Positions 43,574 through 55,784 of a stretch of DNA of 64,000 bases are shown piece after piece (position 1 is the stretch's first letter; the number at the start of each line of letters is the position of its first letter). Under the pieces are notes generated by a model, which worked only from the letters and a program-made list of their open reading frames with translations, was not told where the DNA came from and made no database searches. A program made the position numbers and the translations under genes. The DNA is taken from NCBI GenBank assembly GCA_004352715.1, contig SCFE01000040.1, positions 1,026,760 to 1,090,759 on the forward strand. Reading direction: 5' to 3'. The stretch is from Hofstenia miamia (lineage: Eukaryota; Xenacoelomorpha; Acoela).

Positions 43574-43950
43574 CAGGGTGGGCCAGAAGTAACTACGTTA
43601 CAATCAGTCATATAGATTGATCTGTAACTATGTGTAACTGCTCTCTATGTACACTCGCCAATTCGCCCAAAAATGATCGAAGGCGAGTTTATTTCGGACT
43701 TAGATTCATGAAATCTATGATTTTGTGCAAACTGGTGTCCTTCCGCACACTTTCCATGCAGCTAGCGCATTACTCCATACATATTTTCCAGGGTAGTATG
43801 TTGGCAAATGTAGTCGTAATTCATGACCAGAAATGATCCCAGATTTCACCTCATGTGAACATTTTCAGTGGAACATCATAAAGGGAAAGTTCGTCAACAG
43901 AAACTATAAACCCCTGATGATATTAAAGCAACTGTTACAAAAGTATTCAA
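43574..43950 (+). pseudogene. Deleted mariner-family element with 5' end
   Basis: Starts with a mariner-like terminus (tacagggtgggccagaagta). After a large deletion, frames read KGKVRQQKL, stop, TPDDIKATVTKVF, matching the transposase tail that follows SPDLTPCDFFLWG in many arthropod-type mariners. Stops and frameshifts throughout. It runs into a (TA)n array where the Tc1 element at 43972 is inserted. Confidence 0.6.
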
Positions 43951-43971
43951 ATATATATATATATATATATA

Positions 43972-45100
43972 AGTGGCTGCAAAAAAAAATGAGACTAGAA
44001 AAAAGGCATATTACTTTTGAACTACTGAACGTAACAACTCAAGGTACGATTTTAAAGATAAATTAAAGGAATATAAGTAAAAAGCATCAAAGTCTATCTT
44101 GTTTTCCTCCTGTAGAAATAACTTCATTCAAACGAACTGAAACTGATTTCATTAAATTGGACTTCATTTCAGATGTCAAAATGTGTTGACTTTCTTGAAT
44201 TTTTTCTTTTAAATCGGATATATTTTTCTGATTTTTCTTCTCAACGTCATTTTTCAATATCTGCCACACGTTTTCGATTGGATAAAGATCAGCAGAACTT
44301 GGTGGCCATTGCAAAAACTGGATATTATTTTCAGAAAACCAATTTTTTGTCTTTGCTGACGTGTGCGGGGTTGCTCCGTCCTGTTGGAGTATCCATCCAT
44401 CATCATATAAAGCATCAGCATAAGGCATAAAATCAACTATAATTTGGCAATATCTTTGACTGTCGATTGTGGCTTTTCCGTCTAAAATTTTCAAATAAAA
44501 CCCACGATAGGAAAGTGCTCCCCAAACTCTAATTTTTTGGTCGAACTTTGGAACCCCTTTTGTTGGTCTTGGACATTTCTTTGACGACCACACTTGTACT
44601 TTGTTTCTGTGCAGTTGAAATACGCAATCATCAGTTATCCAAACATCTTCAAAAGTGTAGTCTTTCCAATCTTTCACGAAATTTAATCTTTTTTCTTGAT
44701 GTTCTTTTGTAATCAGAAGTCGATTTTTTCTGCCAATTTTTGTAACTCCACTTTTTTTCAGTGTTTTCTGAACTGTGGTTTCATGCACAGAGATGTCGGC
44801 TTCAGTTTGAAGTCGGTTTGCAATTTTTTTCCCAGAAATATAGGGATTTTTGAGAGCAATTGCGACTGTTTTCTAAATGAATTTTCCAATAATTTTTCGA
44901 GAGCGTCCACTTCCTTTTCTTCTTTTGAGAGATTCTCCTTGTCGAATTTTTTTCAGCTTTCGAAAATAAGTACCAGTTTAATTAATTAACTTTTTTGTTT
45001 CACCATTTTAAAGTTCACAAAATTCTCGTTGTCTTTTATTTTTATAGTTTTCCTCTAAAATGTCTCAATACGTTCCAGTCTCATTTTTTTTGCAGCCAAC
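43972..45100 (-). mobile_element. Tc1-type transposon with terminal inverted repeats and TA duplication
   Basis: Inverted ends agtggctgcaaaaaaaaatgagactag (43972 on) and gttggctgcaaaaaaaatgagactgg (from 45100 inward) differ at a few positions. Both ends are flanked by TA (43970-43971, 45101-45102), the hallmark of Tc1/mariner insertion. Length 1129 bp. It carries the transposase at 44087-45003. Confidence 0.9.
44087..45003 (-). pseudogene. Tc1-type transposase, DDE domain intact, N-terminus broken
   Basis: The 44788-44087 part is one open frame: YTFEDVWITDDCVF (first Asp), GWILQQDGATPHTSAKTKNW (second Asp), WPPSSADLYPIENVWQILK (catalytic Glu). The spacing is D34E, typical of Tc1. Upstream the frame continues (NRLQTEADIS, KTVAIALKNPYISGKKIA) but meets an in-frame TAG near 44874, and the region around the likely start (MVKQKS at about 45003) has stops and a frameshift. 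The DNA-binding half (IRQGESLKRRKGSGRSRK) is thus disconnected from the catalytic half, so the copy is probably inactive. Tc1 transposase cuts and pastes its own element at TA sites. Confidence 0.88.
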
Positions 45101-45102
45101 TA

Positions 45103-47569
45103 TAGCACTTCTCAGAAGAATACATGATCGCACATTTAGTTTTCTTTCCTTGTGCCTACTGATTGAAGGCTTGCAGTTTAATCCATACAATGTTCAAACA
45201 ATTTTTTTTGTAGTAATGTAGCAATGATTTTAAGTTAATTAATTGCTAAAAGCAAACCTTGAACTGTTTTTAGGTGATAGGCCTACTATATGTATAAGTG
45301 AAAAATAAAAGATTTTCAGATATTTTAGACTACTCCGAAAATTTCGAATCAACAGTTTCAGTATAAATTTTAATGTCATTAGGAAGATAAAGCAAGCGTG
45401 ACTATCCATTTAAGATTTTATTCTTCATAATTGTCATCAAATCCGACTTTAGACGTTTTACTACAAAAAAACTCATTATGCAGTTGCAGACATCCTTGGT
45501 AGAGTTCCGAGTATAGATAATAAGAGCTAAAAAATATCCTCATCCATGCAGCACTAAGTGGATGCACTTTTTGCCAAGATTTTATCTTAAAATGAGAACT
45601 ATATTGCTTCTTCCAGAATTCATGCTGTGCACACATTTCATTTGTTGGAGTAAAATTTATTTAATAATTCTCCATAAGTGATGATTGCAGGTTCAAATCT
45701 TCAAAAAATATCTTGCGAACATGTCTAGTGACCAATAAAACTGAAGAATAGTTCGAAGGTCTTCAGAGGTACTATTTATTTTATTAGGTTTATCATCAGG
45801 TTTTCCTGTATCTCAATGACCATGCAAAAAAACGCAAATTAATATGAGTGGTATGTATATTCAACAAAGATTACTGGTGATGTAAAACTCGATGCTGTTC
45901 ATATATAATACCGATTTTAAGAACATGTCTAGGTTTTAAACTACAAGTTTCTTGGGTTTCTGGCGATTCCTCCAATAGAAATTGACGTAAAAAGTATACA
46001 GTACTAACAAAAAATTCATTTGAAACAAGGTGAATAAGCGAGACAGGAATATATCTTAAGCTGATTTTCATTGAAATATGTGAGATCTAAGTCTTATAAA
46101 TTACCCTTAATTTAAATATTATTGCACTATGCATGTAATCGAAAAATATTTAATTTTCAATTTTACAATAATCCTAACCTATACAACCATTATTAAGGCT
46201 GGCTAGAACACTTATGTTTTCCGTTATTCAGTTGGAGCGGTTGGGCTCAATCACAAGACGTCAATTTTGGACAAGTCATCATGTCTCCCGTCAGCTATGG
46301 TTGGCCCATTTTCAAATATTTAGTCTTTCAAATCCGTTAGAAATTTAAAATTTTCTTTTTCCAGCAATAGGAAAGGACATAATATCTCCCAATTATAGCA
46401 TTGCTGCCACAAATTGTCTTTGGTTACTATTTTAGCAATTTTTTTTGCCTTATATATACAGTATGTGTATGTTAAGGCGATTCTATACTGATGATTTTTA
46501 TTAAACTTTTAGCAGGATTTTGTGTTCTACACAAAGGATTTTCTTCAAAACTTGTTCTTGTCTTCTATGCTAGGAATACCAATTTGGATAAAAATCTCCA
46601 GTATAGCACCCCTTAATAAACTCAAACTGAACAGTTACTACTACAGATTGCAGTTGAATCCTATTGACAAACCACAGACAATAATATTTTAAATTCTATT
46701 AATATTTCACAATTTTTATATCACCACGGCATTGATTTTTAGGAAAACATGAATTGATCTTTGAGCATTAGGAGTAAAAGGTATACAATTACAAGTATTT
46801 TTCAATGAAAATTTCTGAAAATTATATTTTAGGGAGGGGTGGGGGACAATAATCTCTTTGGCTACGCCTCTGTTTTAGTAGATTGTCTTTTTTATCGTAT
46901 GAATGATAATATATTTGCATTTTATTAGGTTAATAACTTGGACTACAATGTTCAAACTCCAAAAATATAAAAGTTAGTTTTTCTAAAGTATTAATGAAAT
47001 ATACTCTATTGTTAATGTTTTAATCGTGGGAAAATTACATATTCACTTCAACTTTAAATGGCCTCAGAACGACCTCAATCTTAAGCTTCAAGGCCTTTAA
47101 AAATGACTTTAAATGCGCACTCATGACGTCAGAAGACCATTGCAAGACGTCCCCTACTATCATTATGTTGGATGGATGTTAAGTTTTATAAATCGATAAT
47201 CTCTCTATATAAAATCATTTATGAAAAAGATCAGCATGAGCTTTCCCTCACTAAAATGCGAAGATTTAACAATTTGAATTTTCAACATTGCTAACCTCCC
47301 GGCATATAAGGAATTATTTTGAAATCTAAAGGGTTAGTCACTTATAAATCAAATTTTAAATTGAATAATAATAAACGCAGAAGTTAAAATCGATTTTATG
47401 TATTCTGTTTATACCTATTCCTAACAAATGCTTCATTTCAAATAAGTGATAGTGAAGACATTTTATCATAAAGTAAGGTGATAATATTTAAAGGTTGCTT
47501 CATGTTTTTTATTGACAAATGTTGTCAGAATTCAGGTATAATTATGACTAAATAAGTTTAGGCATTTTG
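45103..47569. other. Non-coding stretch
   Basis: No supported gene. 46830-46872 ends in ggctacgcctctg, an element end of the CAGNGGCGTAGCC type. Small open frames at 45418-45636 and 45871-46071 show no known domain. Confidence 0.45.
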
Positions 47570-47895
47570 ATTTAGGCAAAGAAGCACGAAGCAGTAATAG
47601 AAGTTAGCACAAAATGATTCTATGTTCAGTCATGACAATGTAAAACGTATGGTAGCTACGTTTGAGTAAAAGCATGGACTAGAAGCAAAAGAGAAGTGGT
47701 ATGAACAAACGCCATAATGATTTACTGAGAATTTTGAAGAGTAAGATAATGTGTAACTAGCAAGGTGATTGTAGCAGTAAACCGGTCAGACATAATTGTA
47801 GAAGAAGAGGAAGGAATGCAAAACAGAATTGTTTAGTTAGATGAATGAGAAGAAAAACATTACACAAAGGAAAGGAGCTGCATTTAAGGTATATT
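47570..47895 (+). pseudogene. Relic of non-LTR retrotransposon endonuclease region
   Basis: Plus-strand sequence aligns, with an estimated 30% difference and many stops, to the coding region at 63335-63997. Readable pieces are KHGLEAKEKWYEQTP (against QHGLEAGDKWYEHKP) and KVIVAVNRSDIIVEEEE (against KVIEARRPDIVVVDKEK). It is in the opposite orientation to the right-edge copy. The (ATT)n array at 48331-48360 is downstream but is the complement of the expected tail, so I do not join it to the relic. Confidence 0.65.
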
Positions 47896-48329
47896 CTATA
47901 TTTATACACACATATATATATATATATATATTTGGAAATAAGATGAGAGCTGTAGCTTAAAACAGGAAGGATGAGACCATAGATTTGCAAGTATATATAA
48001 ATGTTGGAGTATAAAATTAGCAAAATTCATTCTATAAAAGAAATTGGCAGTGGAAATACATTTGTGAATTCTGAAAAGATAAAACGAAAGATTTGACGAG
48101 GATCTATTTCCACACACTGAGGATAGTGGAAGGAGGTAGAATAAAGTAGACGTAGGTAAGAATTTTGAGAAGGAAATATTTACTGGAGACCACGATCAAT
48201 TTTATTTGCAGAAGTTTGATTATGAGACCAGTATTGAAAAATATAATAGAAAGTAAACAGACAATATGATTTAAAGGATATAAATTTGTATGATGAATTG
48301 AGAAATTTGAGATGGACGATTTGAGAAAA

Positions 48330-48330
<1 letters not shown>

Positions 48331-48360
<30 letters not shown>
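48331..48360. repeat. (ATT)n microsatellite
   Basis: Ten perfect ATT units. It lies in a purine-rich stretch with no supported gene. Confidence 0.9.
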
Positions 48361-48362
<2 letters not shown>

Positions 48363-49483
48363 ATAGATTTATTACCTTAATACAGGTCTAAGATTTAGTA
48401 ACAGTAAACAAAATCTTTTGTTGAAGAATGAAATGCTCGATGACAAAATAACATGTACATCTAATATTAGTATTGAAAATTGAATTGAGATAGTCTTCAA
48501 AAAGCCAACAGATTCCTTTTGTCACCGTTGTAGTTATCGAATAAATTAATATTTGTGTTGATGTCAATAAAGTCTTATATTTCTGCAACCGTGTTACTTG
48601 AAAAAGATTTAATTTTTTAGAACGCAATCTTTAGCAGCATTGAGATCCAAATGGTTTGTTAGACGTTCTTTTTAAATATATTAAAAATAAAATTGAAATA
48701 GTAGAGTTATTGGGAATAAATTGAGGCTTAGAAGTTTAACTTTGTAGCTTCCAATATTTCGAATCAATTTAATACATAGAAAGTAAATGTGAATTTCTTA
48801 ATCTTAGAAGATATGTGAGCTGTCAAAGAGAGCGACTTTGTAAATAGAATGCAAGATCACGTAAATTAGCCTTAAACTCAACTTAGGTATTGAAAGGAAG
48901 AATATTAGAAGGAATAAAAGATTTGGCTGAATTAAAACAAGCTTAATAGTCGGAATGCCTTCTGCGCTGGCATTCGAGGTAATTGACAAAAAAAGAATGG
49001 CGACGATGTAAGTAAAAACCTTGCATTTCTTAGAAAAACATTTGAATTTCGGATAACCATAATATTGTTTGCACTGGATTTGTTATCTGAAATTTGTTTA
49101 TTATCCGATGATCATTGCACTCTAGATTACACCAGATTTATTATTATTTTGATTACCTGTGTGACAAAAATGTTTTTTTCTTAATTTGTACATTTTTTGG
49201 CGTTTCTGGTCAATTTGATATTGCTAAAAACGATTTTGATGTCATATTCACAGAAGAAACAATGCTTTAGGAAATATCAAGAAATTAAGTTTATGGCCTA
49301 AATAAATTATTGAATATACAAATCAAAAATTGTATTATAATTGAGACTCCAAAAATCCTCAAATAAATTTTATAATTGCATATGGATATCTAATTGTGTT
49401 TTGATTTTAATGTCAGCATCGTGTTATTATTTAAATGTTATGACAATATAAATACAAAGCAAATGAAAGAAATTATATATTTA

Positions 49484-49825
49484 TTATTTGAAGGCACTAC
49501 TAAAGTAAAATATTGCTGCCCCACAAACACCGATTAGTAAGTTACTTGCTAAAAACACTTTCAGTAAAATGATATAAATTCCTCCATGTGCGTCAACATA
49601 ATGATAATAGTAATCAAAAGCGTCATGACATTTTCCGTTTAGACAATATCTAAGATCAAGAACAATCTTTTGAAGATGACACTGTCTATGTTTAGTGCAA
49701 CTAATTATGGGAATTGTAGTGTGTGAGTCATTCGAACTTGTGTTGTAAAAATTGAATCCAGAACAATGAAGATATTCTATGTGCATGTGAAGAGCACAAA
49801 ACATATAGGTAAATGCGAGTTGCAT
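49484..49825 (-). CDS. Hypothetical 113-residue Cys-containing membrane peptide
   Basis: A single open frame from ATG. It has a weakly hydrophobic start (MQLAFTYMFCALHMHIEYL), a Cys segment (SCTKHRQCHLQ, RYCLNGKCHDAF) and a hydrophobic C-terminal stretch (IYIILLKVFLASNLLIG and following), which would fit a small membrane-anchored peptide. There is no family match I can name, the six-cysteine EGF pattern is not complete, and open frames of this length occur by chance in 64 kb. Listed as a candidate only. Confidence 0.2.
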   Translation of the reverse strand: MQLAFTYMFCALHMHIEYLHCSGFNFYNTSSNDSHTTIPIISCTKHRQCHLQKIVLDLRYCLNGKCHDAFDYYYHYVDAHGGIYIILLKVFLASNLLIGVCGAAIFYFSSAFK

Positions 49826-49829
49826 TGCA

Positions 49830-51269
49830 CGCGTTTAATAGAATGGTGGTAATATTTTTAAAATGAAATGTATTTTTCATTTTTCCGACTACATTACAAA
49901 ATTGATTATTAAATGACGTGATATTCAGGGTTATTCTTAAAGGTGGGAAAAATTCCCAACAAAATAAAATATCCACAAAGTGAGAATTCAATTTTCATTA
50001 AGAAATTGAAATTCGTAAAATGAAATATATTCAGACATTTAAATGTAGAGTTGTTTAATGTTATATATTTCCATTACAAATGAAATATTTATAAATATTC
50101 AAACGTGATTCGTAAAATACATTTTTTAAGTACCGAATAATCTCCTAAAAATTGTAAAGTAACTAAAGTAAGGCATATTAAGACAATATATGTGGACAAT
50201 TAAATTCAAAATGTACAGAATTAGGCAATATTTTCAAACTATTCAACCAATATAAGTGACTGCTTGCCTAGTCAACTCTGACTGACCAATACGTCTTAAA
50301 CCAACTCAGATGTAACACATTATTAGAAATGTATCGTATAGTCTGGAATTCATTAGGTATTATCTATTAATCACATGAACTTTTCCTTCATTGAAATGAA
50401 ATTGTTTAGAAATATTGTCCAACGTGGTGATCAACAGACAGTTAATAAAAAAAACACAGGTTTACTTAGAAAGTAAAATTCCCTATTTGCACAAAGTCGT
50501 GAAGGAGACAAGCAATATGTTCAGCAGCAAGAATAACATTTTTGCTCCTTCTCATATATTTGGAGCATTATAATATTCTTAAGTGATTATCTTAATTTCA
50601 TTGTTAATTTCAATATTATTTGCATTCTATGGGGCCTCATGAGCTTCTCTAAAGTTTTTTTAGTGGGTCCAGTGAGTATGAGTACGCCATAGAAAAATGA
50701 TGCCATTCAAAACCCATGAGTTCTGTGCGCATAAAAGCAAAGGAATTAGAATGGTGCAATAATTAGCTTTTGCAATCAAACTGAACTACTTCCTTTTTAA
50801 GCGACATAGTTGCATAAAAAATTTATAATATTAATTATATCATAGCATGCATCATATTGCAAAACACCATTTGTACCTTTCCATATAATGAAATATGATT
50901 CTTAATGTTGAAATAATTGCATACTCTTTAACAAACGTTTACTAACACTCTTAAAGTGCATGAAATCAGATTCTGACATTTTATCTTGATACAATCTCTC
51001 AACAAATAATAGATTCCTCTTTGTTTCATTTCTTCATAAAGCTGCTCGAACCTCTGCAACTTTCCAAATTATTATATATATATATATATATCGCTTCTAC
51101 TAATTGGTAGACATTTCAAACATGAGAAATTTCTATAGAATTAGGGTTAGCCAAATTTAAAGAACTTACCAGCTCCGACAAGAAAAGAACAAGCTATTAA
51201 TCCCAAGTGCTTTTAAATATTACATCCTGATTAAAATTGCTGGAAAAGTTAATTTTTAAACGTGGAGCA
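49830..51269. other. Non-coding stretch
   Basis: AT-rich, one (TA)n array at 51073-51091. Nothing supported. Confidence 0.5.
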
Positions 51270-51277
51270 ATCCTGAT

Positions 51278-51793
51278 CAGAGATGGGAGTAGGGCATATT
51301 CTTGTAATCTGCCCTGCCCCACCCCTCAGACTTCGTGCCCTGCCTCATTTCCGCGTGTTGACACATCCTGCATATTGCCGTACGTTTTAAGTTCTGGCCC
51401 CCAAATTGCTATAGTGAGACATTCTGCTAAAAAATTTCAAAGCACTGCACCACACACCATGCCAAATATTTTGAATCCTTCCTGCTTAGAAAATACAGAA
51501 TCATTTTTTCAAATGCTATCTCTACTATTACTGCCAATAAGAATCTAACAACAATACATGTATATTCCAAGTCATTCAAAATTTTATCAAGTAGGGAACT
51601 CTGATGTAAGAAATTACTTTTACAATCTCTACAATTCGCAGTTATTTAGTTCACTTTTTCTCAAATCAAAAGTGTTTTTATCCCATTTTTGCCCCATTGG
51701 TACCCACTTTAGAAAAATCTTGCCCCAACCCCTCTCCCGACTTGTCCCGCCCCACCTTGCCCCATGGGTCGACCTGCCAAAGTTTTGTCTCTG
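51278..51793. mobile_element. hAT-type non-autonomous element, 516 bp, exact 8-bp duplication
   Basis: Ends CAGAGATGGGAGTAGGGCAT and, inverted, CAGAGACAAAACTTTGGCAG. Flanked by ATCCTGAT at 51270-51277 and 51794-51801. The borders are rich in C-runs (tgccccaaccc, tcccgccccaccttgcccca), far more GC-rich than the surroundings. Open frames at 51237-51548 and 51558-51794 are by-products of this composition, not genes. Confidence 0.88.
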
Positions 51794-53906
51794 ATCCTGA
51801 TAGTGACAACAGGTTCAAGTAAACGCATACGTGATTCTGGTTAGTTGTGTTGGCCGCATAGACCCAAGTGTTTCTATGGGTCTGAGATGAACATGGGACT
51901 GGCAGGATGCTGAAGAAACTGGGAGCATGGATATCAAAATACTACTAATCGTTTTTGAGCGTTTTTGCCACCTAGGACCATGGGAACAGAAAATTTATTG
52001 GGACAGGACTTGGAAAATTCTAATAGAAGTAAAGGAAACTGAGACATATTGTATTGCGACTGCAGCATAATCAATTTATGTTTCAAATAAATTTAAGCGG
52101 TCGCTCTCAGTCAGTATGATTGAGCTCTAGACAACTTTAGTTAAATTTATTTCAATCCAAACACACGCTTTGAATAAGGACATTGAGCACTAACATTAGT
52201 ATATTTAACGTGACAAGGCAGATTTTGTTGTTAATCAAGTTTTAAAATCTTCCAGTGCATGCCAATTCTCTCTTTCCAATTACGGACAATCTTAAGTTAT
52301 ATTGATATTGGATTTAAATCTAAAGACGATTTTCCTATTTATTTGGTACCTTAAGCAGTCGAGATTAACTTAAGATATCAATTAGGTAATGCAATTGTAA
52401 AATATGTATCTTTTTTCAATATATACTAAAATTAATAAATATCAAAAAATTGTTTGGAATTGGAAGAGTTAGTGAATGTCCATTGACATGTAGTGGTCAC
52501 TAAGACTGAAGAAGAAAAAGAATACTGTTATCAGTTTCAAATTTTGTTCCTTGCTTTTTGAATGAATGCAAGTTGGCCTACAGCATTGCAGATGAATTAA
52601 ATGATGATTTTTAAAAAATAGCACAAGATGTGCGTTGTACCTTAAATTATAATTAATTTATAACCAATAATTCGAATTCATCTGCAATTAGTAACGGATT
52701 TTGCTAGTGGCCATTATATATATTATTTTATAGAGAACACATTAGATGTAATAGTCGTTTTGTATAATAGATTATAAAATTTCTATTTTGCAAGATGCAG
52801 TAAATTTGATAATTTCAAATTAAAAAACGTTATGATTGGTTAATCAATTTTAATGTTAGCATAATGATGGCCTAAGAATAATATTTTTAAAATTTATAAT
52901 GTCAGAGGCATTACATATAAAAGAAAAAAGCTCAACGTGTTTCCACTTACTGCTCATTGCCCACACTTGCTTTTAAAATATAAAATAGCTTAATGTATCT
53001 CAAGACATTTGTATTTACAATTTTCGTGTTAAGCATAATAGAAAACTCGTACTTGAAAAGCTTTTTTAAAAGAGGTTCTTATTTACAATAAGCAATGCAG
53101 CAATGACATTTTACAAGTGCTATATTTATTATAAGTAAGGTAAATTAAAAAAGATATGAGAATGAACGACTGAACATGAAATATAATTTATTATTTCAGA
53201 GAATGTTTGATATTTCTACACATTGCCTCTATTATTGAGTATGTAATTTTAATTGTAAAACTGAAAAAATTGTTGTAGTCTTAGCTAATCCTCACCGCTT
53301 AGTATTCAAATCTTGGATTATTGTGATTATGTTACAATTGAGTTCGTAATGCTATATTTTATTCTAAGAAACTGATAGTAGGACAACAGACGTCATTATC
53401 GCAATATTCGTCTTCGAATTTTTTCGAGTGAGGTTTTTTTGAAAAAATAATGATTAAATATTTTACTGCCTAACATTATCTTAGCCAGGATTTCGTATTC
53501 AAGACCAATAGCATACTTGTTTTAGCTTCAAAATCCAAAAGGAACCATTTTCAAAACCCAATTCGGTTCGATCGAAGTCTTACCTGTAAGTTTTGTATAG
53601 TATTGTAAAATTCAAACTTTCTTGGGCTTGCAAATTTTAGATCCACTACTTAAAATAACATGGACAGTGTGTCAAGCGCTAAAATATTTCGAAAACTCCA
53701 CATTAGGAGTTCCACTCAGATGGGTGAAATCTGTTTTTTAATAACCAAAATTTAAGCCCTTAATATGTTTTCTACAATTATTCTATTTAATCAACAGATT
53801 CTGTAACAGACGTCGTCAAGTTAGTTTTCCAGAAAGAATTTTCAAGCTTAACTGTATGCTCAAAATTGCTCATTCGACTATGCATCGAGTTGTAGGAATA
53901 TATAAA

Positions 53907-53939
<33 letters not shown>

Positions 53940-53940
<1 letters not shown>

Positions 53941-54009
53941 GGGCTTTGGATACAAAATTTTAAAATGTCTACAAAGTGCTGGATACAAAAAAATCTATAC
54001 GGGTGTTAG
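53940..54009. repeat. 70-bp direct repeat, copy A, next to TA array
   Basis: cgggctttggatacaaaatt through gggtgttag recurs at 54061-54130, each copy directly after a (TA)n array. Copy A is followed by an n (54010). The intervening bases ttgtgtccaaaaacttattgcacacccttc resemble a Tc1-type terminus abutting a TA array. Confidence 0.8.
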
Positions 54010-54060
54010 NCTTGTGTCCAAAAACTTATTGCACACCCTTCATATATATATATATATATA

Positions 54061-54130
54061 CGGGCTTTGGATACAAAATTTTAAAATGTCTACAAAGTGC
54101 TGGATACAAAAAAATCTATACGGGTGTTAG
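54061..54130. repeat. 70-bp direct repeat, copy B
   Basis: Identical by eye to 53940-54009 and continues into new sequence (atactattgtagatggcgct). The single n between the copies suggests an assembly join. Confidence 0.8.
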
Positions 54131-54261
54131 ATACTATTGTAGATGGCGCTGGATACGTGTCCAAAAAAATTTTATAGAAACCTGAAACTCATACATGATA
54201 AATTAGAGCTCTATTCCAAATATGCAATGTAAAAATTTTTTTGGATAAAATGAATTATTCT

Positions 54262-54370
54262 GGCTAAATTTATAATCTTCCGCATGACCGCATTTTCAAA
54301 CATAAATACTTGAAATGTTGTCAAATGGTGTCTCTGTATTCTACGTATACTACTTAAATATGTCTAAGTT
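54262..54370 (+). repeat. Diverged repeat shared with 37800-37900
   Basis: aatcttccgcatgaccgcat ... caaacataaatacttgaaat parallels aatctttcgcatgactgtgt ... caaacataaagccttgaaat at 37810, same orientation. Confidence 0.55.
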
Positions 54371-54415
54371 CTAGTGAATACTCTGTGGAAGTAATGCCAA
54401 AAATAGAAATTTGGT

Positions 54416-54426
54416 ATATATATATA

Positions 54427-54496
<70 letters not shown>
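54416..54496. repeat. Compound (TA)n / (GATA)n microsatellite
   Basis: A TA array passes directly into a GATA array of about 13 units with a few interruptions. Confidence 0.95.
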
Positions 54497-54497
<1 letters not shown>

Positions 54498-54579
54498 AGA
54501 TATGCACAAAAATAATGAATTTCATGATATCACTTTTAAATGTACTTCCTATAATCTGAATGTTCCAGAAAACAATTGA

Positions 54580-54730
54580 ATACGGATCAACAATATCATT
54601 GCAATTTAATGCCAAATAGAATTTGCTATCCACAGAAAATTGATTGCTATCAATCACCTATGAATTGAAGAGAAACACAAGGTTCCAGTTAATTGAATTA
54701 TTCATTCAAGCAATTATTCCTTCTATTAGT
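54580..54730 (-). repeat. Inverted copy of the repeat at 38400-38560
   Basis: The minus strand reads cttgtgtttctcttcaattc ataggtgattgatagcaatc aattttct, nearly the same as plus-strand 38452-38500 (cttgtgtttctcttcaattc ataggtaattgatagcaatc). About 150 bp in total. Confidence 0.7.
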
Positions 54731-55254
54731 ACACCACTTGAACCCAAACAGAAGGAAGTTGTGCGTGAATATAATTTCAACTATTACGTATGCTTAGGGC
54801 AAGCGTAAGAAGTATTTGCATGAATACTGATTACAACTGATCAAATGACCAAACCACGTGACAAATGCATATATAAAATGAGTCTATTTTAGAGTTCTCA
54901 AAGTACATAAACACAATTTTCATGACATAATTATAAAGATTCACTTTGTAGCAATTGTCTACTCGCATGGATTTGAAGCCAATTAAACTTTAAAGTACTT
55001 GCAAGTTTTTGCAAATTTCATGCTAATGCTTGAACGCAAATTTTAAGTGTTCATAAAATCAGGAAAAACTTTAGGTTGCCCATTTAAAGTGTAACAGTGG
55101 AACAAATAGATTGATTCATTTTGCTTTCAACAAAAAGTAGTGGTTTTCACTGCAATTTAATACATTGCATGGGAAACAAAAAACTAAAAAAATCTTTTCC
55201 TAGTATATAAAAAAATTGATTTGCAATCAAAGTTTCAATCAAAATTGTACCAAA

Positions 55255-55784
55255 TTTAACCTTAAACAGCCTGGGGGGTTTTTAAAAAATTTTCATGATC
55301 CTATTAAAAATTTTAAACGCTTATACCTCAAAAACTATTAATAGTGTGTTCACTCTAAAAGCATCACATGATAGAGGAAAGTCTCCTCTTTCTTTTTCAC
55401 TCAAATCCGCGACCTTTGACTTTGCCCGCGGCCTACCTCAATGGGTTTGGAATACCTTTGCACACATTAAGAAACAGTTAAAGTTCTTTGTTGCCTCCAG
55501 GAGCTCAAAATCTTCTAAATACCTTAACACTAAGTATGGAGAGAATTTAAATCTTTTTCAAAAATTCGAAAATTTCTAAGAAAGCTTGTTAATTTATTCA
55601 ACAGTTTCCGCCACAGCAAAAAGCTTTAATAGAAATTTTCAACATTGCATTAATGTATGTTCCCCAATAGACCTAACCATGCCCCAAGAATGTCAAATTT
55701 GGAAATAAGCTTGGAGAAGTTTTTTTGTAAATGTGGAAAAACCGTTTGTCATTTAAAACGGACGCTAGGCTGTTTAAGGTTAAA
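55255..55784. mobile_element. TTAA-flanked, piggyBac-like non-autonomous element, about 520 bp
   Basis: Ends are tttaaccttaaacagcctgg (55255-55274) and ctaggctgtttaaggttaaa (55765-55784), inverted with one mismatch in 20. TTAA sits at 55256-55259 and 55780-55783, just outside CCTTAAACAGCC, which fits a piggyBac-type TTAA target. The inner 94-codon open frame at 55295-55579 does not resemble piggyBac transposase, so the element is probably non-autonomous. Confidence 0.7.

Noticed and set aside
43455-46872. A 3.4-kb element bounded by CAGCGGCGTAGCC and its inverse
   Set aside because: The ends match for about 14 bases but the flanking octamers (ctctggca, ttttagta) do not agree; two separate decayed insertions are more likely.
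51237-51794. Two open frames of 103 and 78 codons
   Set aside because: They fall on a hAT-type element; their Pro/Cys/Ser-rich composition comes from C-runs.
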